A stretch of DNA of 64,000 nucleotides from Theodoxus fluviatilis. Its lineage: Eukaryota > Mollusca > Gastropoda > Cycloneritida > Neritidae. Of the stretch, positions 54,078-64,000 are shown piece after piece (position 1 is the stretch's first letter; every line of letters begins with the position of its first letter). The notes beneath the pieces were generated by a model, which worked only from the letters and a program-made list of their open reading frames with translations, was not told the DNA's origin and searched no databases. The stretch is taken from the NCBI GenBank assembly GCA_034096865.1, contig JAWQFJ010002783.1, positions 37,501-101,500 of the forward strand, given 5' to 3'. Made by a program: the position numbers and the translations under genes.

Positions 54078-55159
54078 TAGCCGCTTCGCGGCCAGGCAAT
54101 GCGCAAAGCGTCAAAGTCATATACAAAGCCAAATTCTTCAGCCACCATTTTGTTTATCTCATTACGTAACAATAACCAAAAATGTGTTCACAGATCTTCA
54201 TCATTTGATTTTACCTACCCATACACCAAATTTCGGTCAAATCGGAGCACTTTGAGTTTTCGGCGGCCATCTTGTTTGTGCCAACTTCCGGTTACCATGG
54301 CGACACCTTTTTTTAACCCCACCATGACCTGACCCCAGCCCACATCTAACCCCATACCAAGTTTTAAGTCGATGGGAACTCCTGTGTCTCAGGCGGCTTC
54401 GCCGCCTTCGACACAGTCGTCCATTGTTTACTCTGCCGCCATTTTGTTTTTCTCGTGACGTAACCATGGTAACCGAAACATTTGTTCACAGATCTTCATC
54501 ATTTGACTTGACCAACCCACACACCAAATTTTGGTCAAATCGGAGCACTTTGAGTTTTCGGCGGCCATCTTGTTTGTGCCCACTTCCGGTTACCATGGCA
54601 ACGCCATTTTTTAAAACCCCACCATGACCTGACCCTGGCCCACATCTAATCCCATTCCAAGTTTTAAGTCGATGGGAACTCCTGTGTCTCAGGCGGCTTC
54701 GCCGCCTTCGACACAGTCGTCCAAATTCTTCAGCCGCCATCTTGTTTTTCTCGTGACGTAACCATGACAACCAAAAATTATTGCGCAGATCTTCATCATT
54801 CGACTGTACCTACCCACACACCAAATTTCGGTCAAATCGGAGCACTTTGAGTTTTCGGCGGCCATCTTGTTTGTGCCCACTTCCGGTTACCATGGCAACT
54901 CCATTTTTTTAACCCCACGTTGACCTGACCCCGGCCAACACCTAACCCCACACCAAGTTTCACCTACCCACACACCAAATTTCGGTCAAATCGGAGCACT
55001 TTGAGTTTTTGGCGGCCATCTTGTTTGTGCCCACTTCCGGTTACCATGGCAACACCATTTTTTTAACCCCACGTTGACCTGACCGTGGTCCACACCTAAC
55101 CCCATACCAAGTTTCAAGTCGATCGGAATAAAACTGTGGAAACGTATGAGTGTCACACA

Positions 55160-55198
<39 letters not shown>

Positions 55199-55228
55199 AC
55201 ACACACACACACACACAGCGAAAATATA
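54078..55228. mobile_element. YY1/ETS/RFX-motif repeat R3, copy 1
   Basis: Begins with the hairpin CCGCTTCGCGG and CAGGCAATGCGCAAAGCGTC. It consists of about three ~300-bp monomers plus a shorter 150-bp one, and ends TGTGGAAACGTATGAGTGTC, (AC)n and AGCGAAAATATATATACAGA. Each monomer has GGCGGCCATCTTGTTTGTGC, ACTTCCGG and GTTACCATGGCAAC in this order; most also have the hairpin GGCGGCTTCGCCGCC. No protein is encoded. The defined start and end shared with copy 2 suggest a transposable unit. Confidence 0.85.
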
Positions 55229-55434
55229 TATACAGATTCAAACATAGATTTAGCTTACTGACTAGAACTGCTTGTTTTGAAGAAAACATTTTTAAAGGAA
55301 AAATAGAATAAATTGTACACTACTAAGAAAATGTACAGTAATAGTTTCACAACAATCATTTATACTAATTATAGCTCAGATTCTAATAACTTTATTTCAA
55401 TATCCCTAATACATAAGTGTTCAATATATATATA
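55228..55434. other. Spacer between R3 copies
   Basis: AT-rich sequence without recognised features. Confidence 0.5.
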
Positions 55435-55435
55435 C

Positions 55436-56421
55436 TAGCCGCTTCGCGGCCAGGCAATGCGCAAAGCGTCAAAGCCACATACAAAGCCAAATTCTTCAGC
55501 CACCATTTTGTTTATCTCATTACGTAACCATAACCAAAAATGTGTTCACAGATCTTCATCCTTTGACTTTACCTACCCATACACCAAATTTCGGTCAAAT
55601 CGGAGCACTTTGAGTTCTCGGCAGCCATCTTGTTTGTGCCCACTTCCGGTTACCATGGCGACACCTTTTTTTTAACCCCACCATGACCTGACCCCAGCCC
55701 ACATCTAACCCCATACCAAGTTTTAAGTCGATGGGAACTCCTGTGTCTCAGGCGGCTTCGCCGCCTTCGACACAGTCGTCCATTGTTTACTCTGCCGCCA
55801 TTTTGTTTTTCTCGTTACGTAACATGGTAACCAAAAAATTTGTTCACAGATCTTCATCATTTGACTTGACCAACCCACACACCAAATTTTGGTCAAATCG
55901 GAGCACTTTGAGTTTTCGGCGGCCATCTTGTTTGTGCCCACTTCCGGTTACCATGGCAACGCCATTTTTTAAACCCCACCATGACCTGACCCTGGCCCAC
56001 ATCTAATCCCATTCCAAGTTTTAAGTCGATGGGAACTCCTGTGTCTCAGGCGGCTTTGCCGCCTTCGACACAGTCGTCCAAATTCTTCAGCCGCCATCTT
56101 GTTTTTCTCGTGACGTAACCATGACAACCAAAAAATTATTGCTCAGATCTTCATCATTCGACTGTACCTACCTACACACCAAATTTCGGTCAAATCGGAG
56201 CATTTTGAGTTTTCGGCCGCCATCTTGTTTGTGCCCACTTCCGGTTGCCATGGCGACACCATATTTTTAACCTCACGTTGACCTGACCCCGGTCCACACC
56301 TAACCCCATACCAAGTTTCAAGTGGATCGGAATAAAACTGTGGAAACGTATGAGTGTCACACAGACAGACACACACACACACAGACAGACAGACACACAG
56401 CGAAAATATATATACAGATTG
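55436..56421. mobile_element. YY1/ETS/RFX-motif repeat R3, copy 2
   Basis: Same start and end sequences and the same monomer order as copy 1, but it lacks the extra 150-bp monomer. Very similar to copy 1 throughout; some motif positions vary (GGCAGCC at 55619, GTTGCCATGG at 56245). Confidence 0.85.
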
Positions 56422-56865
56422 GGAACCTGTGAGTAACATTCAAGGTGATTAAAAACAATCTTTTTTAAAAGATGGGAACAGAAGATCTAAAAATGGACAA
56501 TAGTTTTGAGAAAATGAATTTTCTTTTACTCATATCTCACCACCACCACCCCAGCCCCCACCCCCCACCCCCACCCCCACCCCATCTTTCCCCTTCTCAG
56601 TGTCTCTTGCAATGCTTTTTCTTTTCCACTCAGCTTTGGCTGCTGTTGCTTCTTGCAAAAAAGGATTTTTTTGACAAGTAGAATAAATTTGAAGTCTTAA
56701 GTAAATGTACCACCTATTGTCATACTGCAATCTTTGGATTCATATAGCTATCTAAAAGTTAATGACTACTTTGTTTTTAATTTCAATTTTAAATTACTTC
56801 AGTAGACAAAAAAAATCAAGAATAAGGTGTATCAAATTTTCTTCAGAGCACACCACAACACACCA

Positions 56866-57350
56866 ACAATACACATCAATCTAGAAAACACTGTCTGAGA
56901 AAATGTTACCACTAGCTGTATTTCAGAGGTTCACATGTATTGTTTTCAACCTAGGGACACATGATATCTTGCACACCAGCTCACAAGAATTGGCAAAGTG
57001 TGTACTGAGGCACTGACCACAAGCATCTGACATTCAAAGATGCATGGAATATCAGACAACCATTATACATCAATCTAGAAAACACTACCTGAGAAAGTGT
57101 AACTGCAAGCTGTAATTCAGAGGTTCACATGCATTGTTTGCAGTCTAGGGACACATGATGTCTTGTGCATCGGCTTGCACGATTTGGCGCATGTGTGTAC
57201 TCGGGCACTGACTGCAAGCATCTGATATTCAAGGAGGCATGGAATATCAGACAATCATTGTACATCATCTAGAAAACACTACCTAGAAAACACTACCTGA
57301 GAAAATGTAACTGCTAGCTGTATTTCCGAGGCTCGCATGCACTGCTTGCT
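56866..57350. repeat. ~195-bp tandem repeat, 2.4 copies
   Basis: ACATCAATCTAGAAAACACT recurs at about 56873, 57068 and 57263, with shared interior blocks (AGAGGTTCACATG, GGGACACATGAT, GCATGGAATATCAGACAA). The third copy is truncated and has a small internal duplication. Confidence 0.85.
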
Positions 57351-57423
57351 TCCTTCTGTCTTCATAATCTACGATGTAAACATCCGTACTGGAGCTGAGA
57401 TCCAGGGTCGGAACACCAAAATC

Positions 57424-57724
57424 TTCACAAAGTTTCCATCCTCATAGTCGCTCTCATCCGTTCCTTCGTCTCAGACTCGATCAATTCAGCCTCTGGTTGA
57501 CGAAGTTCTTTGCTTTCAGAACTGTCATCGTCTGAATGATCGGGTTCCAAAACATGGGAACTGGGAAGATAGTACTCTTCTATAACTTCTCGAAGATCAT
57601 CCACTGCTTCAGAATCGAAAATATTTGCAGCGAACTCAGATTTCAGCTCCTCGGATATTCGACTTGTTCGCTCGCTCGACATTCTTACAGTGGCCGCAGT
57701 TATGCCCTTCTCTCTCTCGGCCAA
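57424..57724 (-). CDS. Acidic hypothetical ORF, possibly transposon-derived
   Basis: Minus-strand frame of up to 99 codons. A second in-frame Met starts MSSERTSRISEELKSEFAAN and is followed by an Asp/Glu/Ser-rich region (DHSDDDSSESKE). It resembles the acidic N-termini of piggyBac-like and related transposon proteins, but no catalytic motif is present. No family recognised. It could be a first exon. Confidence 0.3.
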
Positions 57725-58162
57725 TCAGATTGCGAGGCTTCCCCGATAGCAACGCATTGTTGTCCTGAAATAGCTCGCTCCTGACCCTGATTACAGCTCT
57801 AGAGATACAAGACCGTGAACAAAGGTCATTCGGGAAAGTAGGCCAGCCTCTACCGCTGCAAATGATTTGGTGGCTCAGTGGCGATCCTGTGCGACTGTAT
57901 TGTATGGAGGCGAAATTCTATGTGTGGTCTTACGATCGTTCGATGCGGGAAATTGAACACCAAGCAAACAAAGTGAACATATCCGTGTGTCTAGAGGTCG
58001 ATTTCATCCAAAAGACTTTCACACACAATAAAGTATAGTCTCTATATTCTAAAACAGTCAAAAGCTAAAAAACGACCATTTTGACCCCATCATACTTTAC
58101 TTGGCTATTACGCAAAACTATGTGAGTGCGCAAGCGACTCATTTAGTCGTGGAGGGTCACAA

Positions 58163-59062
58163 TTTGGCATGATAGTGTAGGAAGACAAGGCATACAAAAA
58201 CATACACAGTGACTTGACCTTGCTTCAAGGTCAAGGTCACAGGAACTCTTTAAAGTTGGATTGTACACATATTTTGAAGTGACCTTGACCCTGAACTATG
58301 AAAGATAACTTTTCCAAACTTCATAACACTGTAGTACACATGTTATACTTTCATTATAGGTCACCTGTGTTGTCCGTCCGGGTGTCCAGGCGTCCGTCCG
58401 GGCGTCCGGGCAGACCGGGCGTCCGGGCATCCTTTAATCCGTAAAAAACTTTAACATTGGCTTTTTCTCGGAGACTATTAAGTCTATCAACACCCAATTT
58501 GGCATGATAGTGTAGGATGACAAGGCGTACAAAAACATACACAGTGACTTGACCTTGCTTCAAGGTCAAGGTCACAGGAACTCTTTAAAGTTGGATTGTA
58601 TACATATTTTGAAGTGACCTTGACCCTGAACTATGGAAGATAACTCTTCCAAACTTCATAACATTGTAGTACACATGTTATACTTTCATCATGAGACACA
58701 TTTGGTCACATATCATCAAGGTCAAGGTCACTTTGACCCTTATGAAATGTGACCCAAATGGGGTAGTGAACCACTAAAAGTGACCATATATCATGGTAGA
58801 AAGTGCCAATAAGCACCATTGTGTTTATTATGTCTTGAATTAACAGCTTTGTGTTGCATGACCTTGGATGACCTTGACCTTGGGTCGAGGTCACATGTAT
58901 TTTGGTAGGAAAAATGTGTAAAGCAGTTCTTAGTGTATGATGTCATTGGTAGGTTTAGTTGTTTGACCTTGACCTTGAAGGACACATGAAGGTCAAGGTC
59001 ATGTAAAGGTCAAGGTCATTTCAAGGTCAAGCATGTGAGGCGTATGGGCTTTGCCCTTCTTG
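58163..59062. mobile_element. Half-site repeat R2, copy 3 (rearranged)
   Basis: A partial R2 segment (58163-58360) abuts a MITE end (GGAGGGTCAC). It is followed by a second R2 segment that starts at the GTCC block and runs to GTATGGGCTTTGCCCTTCTT. The first ~190 bp are thus present twice. More diverged than copies 1 and 2, it keeps the TCAAGGTCAAGGTCA sites. Confidence 0.8.
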
Positions 59063-59169
59063 TTTTGTTTTAGGCAAAGAAACATTGCATTAGGAGGTTG
59101 TACATAAGCCCAAGAAACACAATGAGCAGTGGGATTTCATGAAAGTAAAGTTTGTGCATGTTGACTTAC

Positions 59170-59675
59170 TTGACTTATTCCTGTAGACTCCCAGTGGAGC
59201 ATAGGGCCGCAACAACACCTCGCCAACGCGCTCTGTTCTGGGCCGTTCTCCTCAGCTGAGTCCACGTCATTCCAGCGTCCTTCACTTCGCTCTTGACAGA
59301 CCTCCACGACTGCTTGGGCCGTCCCACTTTTCTTTTTCCCTGTGGGTTCCAGTCAAGTGCTTGCCTCATGACGTTGGCCGGTTTGCGCAGTGTGTGGCCT
59401 ATCCACCCCCATTTCTTTTTCTTGATGCCCTGACTGATGGGGTTCTGGTTGGTTCTCTTTCATAGGTCTGTGTTGGAGATCTTCTCAGGCCACCTGATGT
59501 TGAGGATGTGGCGCAAGCACTTGTTGACAAAAGTCTGTACCTTGTTGGTGATGGTGTTGGTTACCCGCCATGTTTCGGACCCATAGAGGAGGACTGCTTT
59601 CACATTAGTGTTGAAGATGCGAACATTGCTGCGCTGGGATAAGGCCTTGGAGTTCCAGATGGGACCCTTGCCTTG
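59170..59675 (-). pseudogene. LINE reverse transcriptase C-terminus, left of insertion
   Basis: On the minus strand this reads, with small breaks, through VKAVLLYGSETWR, then HTLRKPANVMRQALDWNPQG, KRKVGRPKQSWR and TAQNRARWRGVVAALCS, the well-known tail of a widespread animal LINE (endonuclease-reverse transcriptase). It continues at 63885 after the inserted piggyBac-like element. Confidence 0.85.
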
Positions 59676-60461
59676 TTAACCCTTTCCGACCGGATGCAAC
59701 GAGCACGTTACATCTCCCTTTCAGACCTGATGCGACGCGCACATCGAATTTGACGATGGTTGTGCCTACATCGCGTAGACTATAATAGTTATTGATATCA
59801 CATGATTACTGCTTGACATGCTGATAGCAGAGTCAAAATGCCTCCATTCAGCGTTTACAGATTGAAAATTGAGCTAGTAGGAGTGGAGAAATAAATTTTT
59901 ATCCGTTAGGTTTTGAAAAAAAGTTTATTTGTCGCCGAAAACCCGCGTGGCATTTGATAGCACTCCACTCCGATCGCTGTTCTAAAAATAGTCTTTGATA
60001 TCACATGACACGTGTCATGTTAAAAATCCCATTCTAAAAATACATCCCGGCAAGATACTGTCATTGGTCGATATTAATAGATCTGATGTCACTTTCGCGC
60101 CACAAGCTTATTTCGCCATGCTCATTGGACAGTTGGTTCGCGCCTTTCTACATTTGGATTTCAGAGGGTTTCCCAGGTCAATGGACGCTTTTCCCGATAT
60201 CTATTAACTCATTGAAGACGGCACTATTTTTAGCTCATGTCGACTGGAGGCGCATGTTTCTGGGCATTTTTACAGAAATTGCTGAAAAAATACTAATCAA
60301 GCAATGGAAAAACTGTTGCCATCATTAGAACACTCTTTGTCTCCTCTATCCTTGTAGATCAATGTCATTCTCTCGTTAATTTTATTTTGAATATAGTATT
60401 GCAACAAAGATGGGTACCGTCTGGAGTGCCTGTATTTAGTTCGACTGGAGTGAGGCCGACT

Positions 60462-60656
60462 CTAAGCCGACGGCGTGTACGGATCAGTTTCCGATTCCTC
60501 TTCTTCTGTCAGCAGTTCGTGCACTATACCTATGATCTGCTCCTCTAAAACTGCATCTTTTTCATCTTCGGAAAAACGGATCACATCGTCCTTCTCATCT
60601 GATGCTTCTTTCACAGCGATTTCAACAACATCCTCATCGTCCTGCCGCGACGCCAT
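60462..60656 (-). CDS. Acidic ORF in TTAA element A
   Basis: 64 codons from MASRQDDEDVVEIAVKEASD to EEEESETDPYTPSA on the minus strand, very rich in Asp/Glu. Acidic N-termini are common in piggyBac-type transposases, so this may be what is left of one after internal deletion. No catalytic motif. Confidence 0.4.
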   Translation of the reverse strand: MASRQDDEDVVEIAVKEASDEKDDVIRFSEDEKDAVLEEQIIGIVHELLTEEEESETDPYTPSA

Positions 60657-61207
60657 TGTGATTTAGCCTTGAAAGCGCCCCTTGCCACATGTGTAAACAA
60701 AGTCTGGCAGTGCCTTATCCTCTTCAAATTCAGAGACACAGACGATCTACAATGTTCCTCACTATCTTAAGAGAACTAGACTACCTCGACTGGTTAAGAG
60801 CCCCTTACAACACACACAAGAAATTTACATACGCACCGCATCATATGATGCGGTGCGTCGTCATTGAGTTAATAGTGGGGACGATTTTGTTGATCTCTGG
60901 CCACGTGTGAGAGTAACCAGAGATGGCCAGCACCGACCTACAGACTCCCCCTGGTAACTGCCAGCTTAACTTTGAAAATAGGTCAACCCCAGCGTGGGCC
61001 TGGAGTTCTGTGTTCTGCTGTCCAGACTCGCAGAACGGATACTGGTAACGGCCGGTACCCCAAGAGAGTAACAAAAGCTGCGCCCCATGAACTGCTCAGA
61101 GAGCGGGGAAAGGGTGTGCAAATTTAGGCACACTCACCAAACACACAAATACACTCGCATGTGTCGACTGCCGTTCTGCGAGAGAAGGGCTTGGAGGAAG
61201 AGAGACC

Positions 61208-61283
61208 GGGGGGGGGGGTGGGGGGGGGGGGGGGGGGCACGGGGGCGGGGAGGACGGGATGGGGGGGGGGATGGGGGGGGGGG
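61208..61283. repeat. G-rich tract
   Basis: Long runs of G (up to about 14) broken by single A, C or T; strong G-quadruplex potential. Confidence 0.93.
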
Positions 61284-61312
61284 TAGCGGATAGCAGGTGC
61301 GGTGTCAGTTGG

Positions 61313-61578
61313 GCTGAAATGGTCGTTGTCCCCAACATTTCCGGACAGAGTACTCGGAGTACTCTGTCCGATCAGACAGAGTACTCGGTGTTTGAAATCT
61401 CGTCCTTACAGTCACGTGACATACCGATGACCATGTGATATATCGCGACATGTTATTCACTCGGCGGTCTCGTTCTCGTTCAAATGCCGAGATTTCAAAC
61501 ACCGAGTACTCTGTCCGATCGAACAGTAGTACTCGGAGTACTCTGTCCGGAAATGTTGGGGACAACGACCATTTCAGC
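61313..61578. mobile_element. Fold-back MITE with 9-bp target duplication
   Basis: 266 bp, flanked by GTCAGTTGG at 61304-61312 and 61579-61587. The ends GCTGAAATGGTCGTTGTCCC continue as inverted repeats for more than 60 bp. Inside each arm sits a perfect palindrome (CGGACAGAGTACT, CGG, AGTACTCTGTCCG), and the arms extend through GTTTGAAATCTCG. A 9-bp duplication and long inverted ends fit Mutator-like (MULE) elements. It inserted into TTAA element A. Confidence 0.9.
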
Positions 61579-61698
61579 GTCAGTTGGTGCCTGAGGAGCT
61601 GAACAGCAGCAGACACACACAGTTGCGTCCCTTGCTTTGGGTTTTCCAGATCTATTTAAGTATCTTGCCGGGATGTATTTTTAGAACGGGATTTTTAA

Positions 61699-62288
61699 CC
61701 CACTCGCTTCGGATGGAACGCGCACGTTGCATCCCCCTTCGCTTCGGGAGCGATGCACGCGTCTCATCTTACCCTCGCGGTGTTTACGTCGAGATCTAAA
61801 ATTAGCAACGGTAATGGCCGACTTATCGCAATGCCTGCTGGGAAGCAGAGTGACTGCGCACTACGCTAGTGCAAGTTTGATCGAAATCGGACAAGTTTTA
61901 GCTGTGTTGTGGCGATTTTTGTCGAGATTTCGACTGACGTTCTGACTTTTTTCGCGTCATCGCCGACTCCGCATCGGATAAGAGCGAAGGAAGCGACATT
62001 GATGCCGATTTTAATTCTGATTTCGACGATGTCGATGCGCCGGAAGATCCGCTTCAATAGGACCAGTGGATGCGAGAGATGTTGGAGGAGGAATCGTCGG
62101 AGGAAGAGTTTCTAGGCTTCCAAGGATCGTGGCAGACAGAAAATTTTCGTTCTCGCACACGACACGCCTTTCGACGCGCTCAAGGAGTGAAGATTGGCAT
62201 CCCCTCGGACGCAAAGCCTCTTCATGTCTTCTCTCTGATCTTCACACACGCGATGTGGGAAAACGACTTGTGACAGAGACAAATCGAT

Positions 62289-62324
<36 letters not shown>

Positions 62325-62997
62325 GAATCCACCTCCTGCCAGCTCCAAGTGATGTAAAAAAATCATGATTTTTGAAAGACTTTATCACTTGCTAATTAAT
62401 GCATGCCTATTTTTGAAAGACTTTATCACTTGCAAATGCATGTCTTGCACCTTTTCTCTTTATATTATCTGTCATGTCATGCATGTGCTTCATGTTTACC
62501 TTTATCTGAGTGAAAAAAGGCATGGTGAAAATTACTTTGTGATCATGTAAAAAAAAAAACAATTTTTGCGATTTCATGTCATGTACCATATTTGCTATAT
62601 CTCATGAACAAATTGATTTAGGACTTTGCATTTTGTTTCATCAGATAGCTAAATGAGTAAATTATCCATTAAGAGTCTGTTTTGAGCTTATTTGGGAGGT
62701 TTTCTTTCTAAAAACCATATTTTTGAACTGAAAATCGAGGTGAATGTGTCCGTTTTTGCACTATTTTCTAATTTTTAAAAATCATTCCTAAATTTTGACT
62801 TGTAGTGTGTTGTATTTGATTGTATGAGCTTGTAGCAATGGATGTCAGCTTTAAGACAATGCTTATTTTGTGTCTCTGTGATTGTTACAAGTGGAGTTAA
62901 TAATTTTTTTGTAAACGCACCCGACTTCTTCAGTTTTTCTGAAAAAGGCTCAGGTTTTCAGGACCCTTTTGTGTATACCGTCATAGTGTCTAATGGG
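61699..62997 (+). mobile_element. TTAA element B, piggyBac-type, 1299 bp
   Basis: TTAA at 61695-61698 (shared with element A) and 62998-63001. Ends CCCACTCGC and CTAATGGG. It carries the N-terminal part of a piggyBac-type transposase, then a (GA)n tract and AT-rich sequence to the right end, which resembles that of the outer element (TCAGGTTTT then TAATGGG). An internally deleted derivative. Confidence 0.85.
61960..62300 (+). pseudogene. piggyBac-type transposase N-terminus in element B
   Basis: One frame reads SEGSDIDADFNSDFDDVDAP, then an in-frame TAG (about 62057), then MREMLEEESSEEEFLGFQGS, WQTENFRSRTRHAFRRAQG and KPLHVFSLIFTHAMWENDL. After a one-base shift VTETNRYAERE follows (about 62268-62300). 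The hydrophobic block followed by ETNRYA is the standard opening of the piggyBac DDE domain. The catalytic Asp region is absent. Confidence 0.82.
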
Positions 62998-63338
62998 TTA
63001 ACGTGACAAGACGCTAGGTATGCTGGAAAGCTTAGTGTATCCACTTTCTTTCAGCACTTACAGATCAAAAATCGAGCAAGTAGGAGCTGAAATTTGATTT
63101 TTTTTTCACTTGAGTTTTGAAAAAAGAAATCAAGTTGTTGGTCGAACATCGGTATTAAATTTGGTGGAGCATACTTCCATCACATTTCCTAAAATTAGTC
63201 ACGGATATGACGTGGCAGATACTAAGCATTCTGGGTAGCCAAATAAACACACTTCCTTCCCACGTTTATGGAGTGAAAATCGAGTGATTACCAGCGGAGA
63301 AACACTCGTTTTTGTGGAGAGATCTGATCTTGCGCAAC

Positions 63339-63584
63339 ATGGCTGACGATCCTGCAACGATCAGTGAAGGGAGTGATATCGAAGCTGATTCAGATGAGGA
63401 GTTCGAAGCACTTTCGGGAGACTACTGTAGCGATCGTTTGGGTGCAGAACAGTCGCAGGAGTGGTTTGAGTTTCTGGAGGAGGAGGATGTCAAAGAGGAG
63501 TTCGAAGGATTCCAGGGAGAGTGGAAGTATGAGAACTTTAGACCATGCCTCCGCCATGATTTTCGTCGAAAGGCTGGTTTTTGA
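63339..63584 (+). pseudogene. piggyBac-like transposase N-terminus, copy 2
   Basis: 81 codons plus TGA: MADDPATISEGSDIEADSDE, an acidic region, then EEFEGFQGEWKYENFRPCLR and HDFRRKAGF. The EEFEGFQG segment matches EEFLGFQG of element B, which shows a piggyBac relationship. The frame ends where copy 1 continues with DATKMSS, so this copy has lost the rest of the gene. Confidence 0.75.
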
Positions 63585-63884
63585 GTTGAAGTGTATTTTG
63601 GAGCCCCAAAATTATGTGTTCTTGAAAATTTTTCACTTTTGTCACCTTTCCAATTTTTTACATGAAAATTTTGTACTCTAGGAGCTGCAGTCATGATGTA
63701 GTGGAGTAGATTATTTATTTACCTTTCTCAAGTTTCTAACAGTTTTTAGATTTTGTTTCTAGGATGTATAGAAGAGAAGAAATATTTTTTTGAATAAAGG
63801 ATGTCGACTTCTTTTTTTTTCCGGAAAAACCCTCAGGTTTTAGGGAGGCTTTTTCATCACGCACTGTAGGTCGTAATGGGTTAA

Positions 63885-64000
63885 TCCTGCTCTTAACGTC
63901 GTCGTCTGCTCCGCCATCAATGTTGACCACGCTTCCTAAGTAGACAAAGTGGTCAGTTTCCATTAGGTCCCTGTAGCTGTAGTGGCTGATGTAGTCGGTT
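63885..64000 (-). pseudogene. LINE reverse transcriptase, right of insertion
   Basis: Minus-strand frame ETDHFVYLGSVVNIDGGADD then DVKSRIN, the segment that directly precedes the part at 59170-59675 in this LINE family. It runs out of the window. Confidence 0.82.

Larger units (their letters stand above)
60024..61694. mobile_element. TTAA element A, 1671 bp, ~34-bp inverted ends
   Basis: TTAA at 60020-60023 and 61695-61698. The ends AAATCCCATTCTAAAAATAC then ATCCCGGCAAGATA are inverted copies with one mismatch. The interior has a short acidic frame on the minus strand, a G-rich tract and a fold-back element. The end sequences differ from those of the outer element, so it is another TTAA family (piggyBac or Kolobok type). 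Confidence 0.88.
59680..63880 (+). mobile_element. piggyBac-like element copy 2, outer shell
   Basis: Flanked by TTAA at 59676-59679 and 63881-63884. The left end CCCTTTCCGACCGG and the inverted right end CCCATTACGACC match at 10 of 12 positions. It inserted into the LINE sequence, which continues in frame context on both sides. The element body is split: 59680-60019 and 63002-63880 belong to it, and the middle is filled by two other TTAA elements. Without them it would be about 1.2 kb, an internally deleted copy with only an N-terminal transposase fragment. Confidence 0.85.

Overview
The window is metazoan nuclear DNA: spliced genes with GT-AG introns, long microsatellites and a heavy load of retro- and DNA transposons. 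The repeat style (GTCCGTCC-headed repeats full of TCAAGGTCA, a short repeat ending in (CATC)n tails, TTAA-flanked piggyBac elements) and the protein sequences suggest a mollusc, probably a gastropod. That is an inference, and I cannot name the species.

Genes. Two can be identified. WFS1 (wolframin, an ER membrane protein) runs on the + strand. Eleven well-supported exons lie between 20149 and 34474, and a tiny candidate first exon at 3654-3681 fits in phase. The assembled frame is 778 codons plus stop and every junction agrees in phase. LSM12 starts at 39613 on the + strand; its Lsm domain is encoded by two exons (39613-39730, 40215-40348), but the exons for the rest of the protein were not found. 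Two likely coding exons of an unidentified minus-strand gene lie at 357-453 and 723-864. A small two-exon gene of unknown function (41922-41982, 42985-43160) sits inside a possible 7 kb transposon.

Repeats by region. 1-7 kb: minisatellites, a short (CATC)n-tailed repeat, and a broken LINE on the minus strand. 8-17.8 kb: a ~30-bp minisatellite array about 5 kb long, split by an intact-looking LTR retrotransposon (9219-13876, 1185-bp LTRs, 5-bp target duplication) that encodes only Gag. 17.8-34.5 kb: WFS1 introns packed with microsatellites and inverted-repeat elements. 34.5-41 kb: SINE and LINE fragments around LSM12. 41-49 kb: the putative 7 kb TTAA-flanked element with two near-identical repeats rich in nuclear-receptor half-sites. 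49.6-53.7 kb: a piggyBac-like copy broken by a hAT element that is itself broken by further repeats. 54-56.4 kb: two arrays of ~300-bp monomers that each carry YY1-, ETS- and RFX-like motifs at fixed spacing. 58-64 kb: a half-site repeat, then a LINE interrupted by a piggyBac-like element, itself interrupted by two abutting TTAA elements, one of which carries a fold-back element with a 9-bp target duplication.

The most notable items are the gag-only LTR element, the deep TTAA nest, the repeated YY1/ETS/RFX cassette, and the WFS1 gene structure (duplicated splice acceptor, GC-AG intron, 27-nt microexon). All calls come from reading the sequence; no database search was possible.
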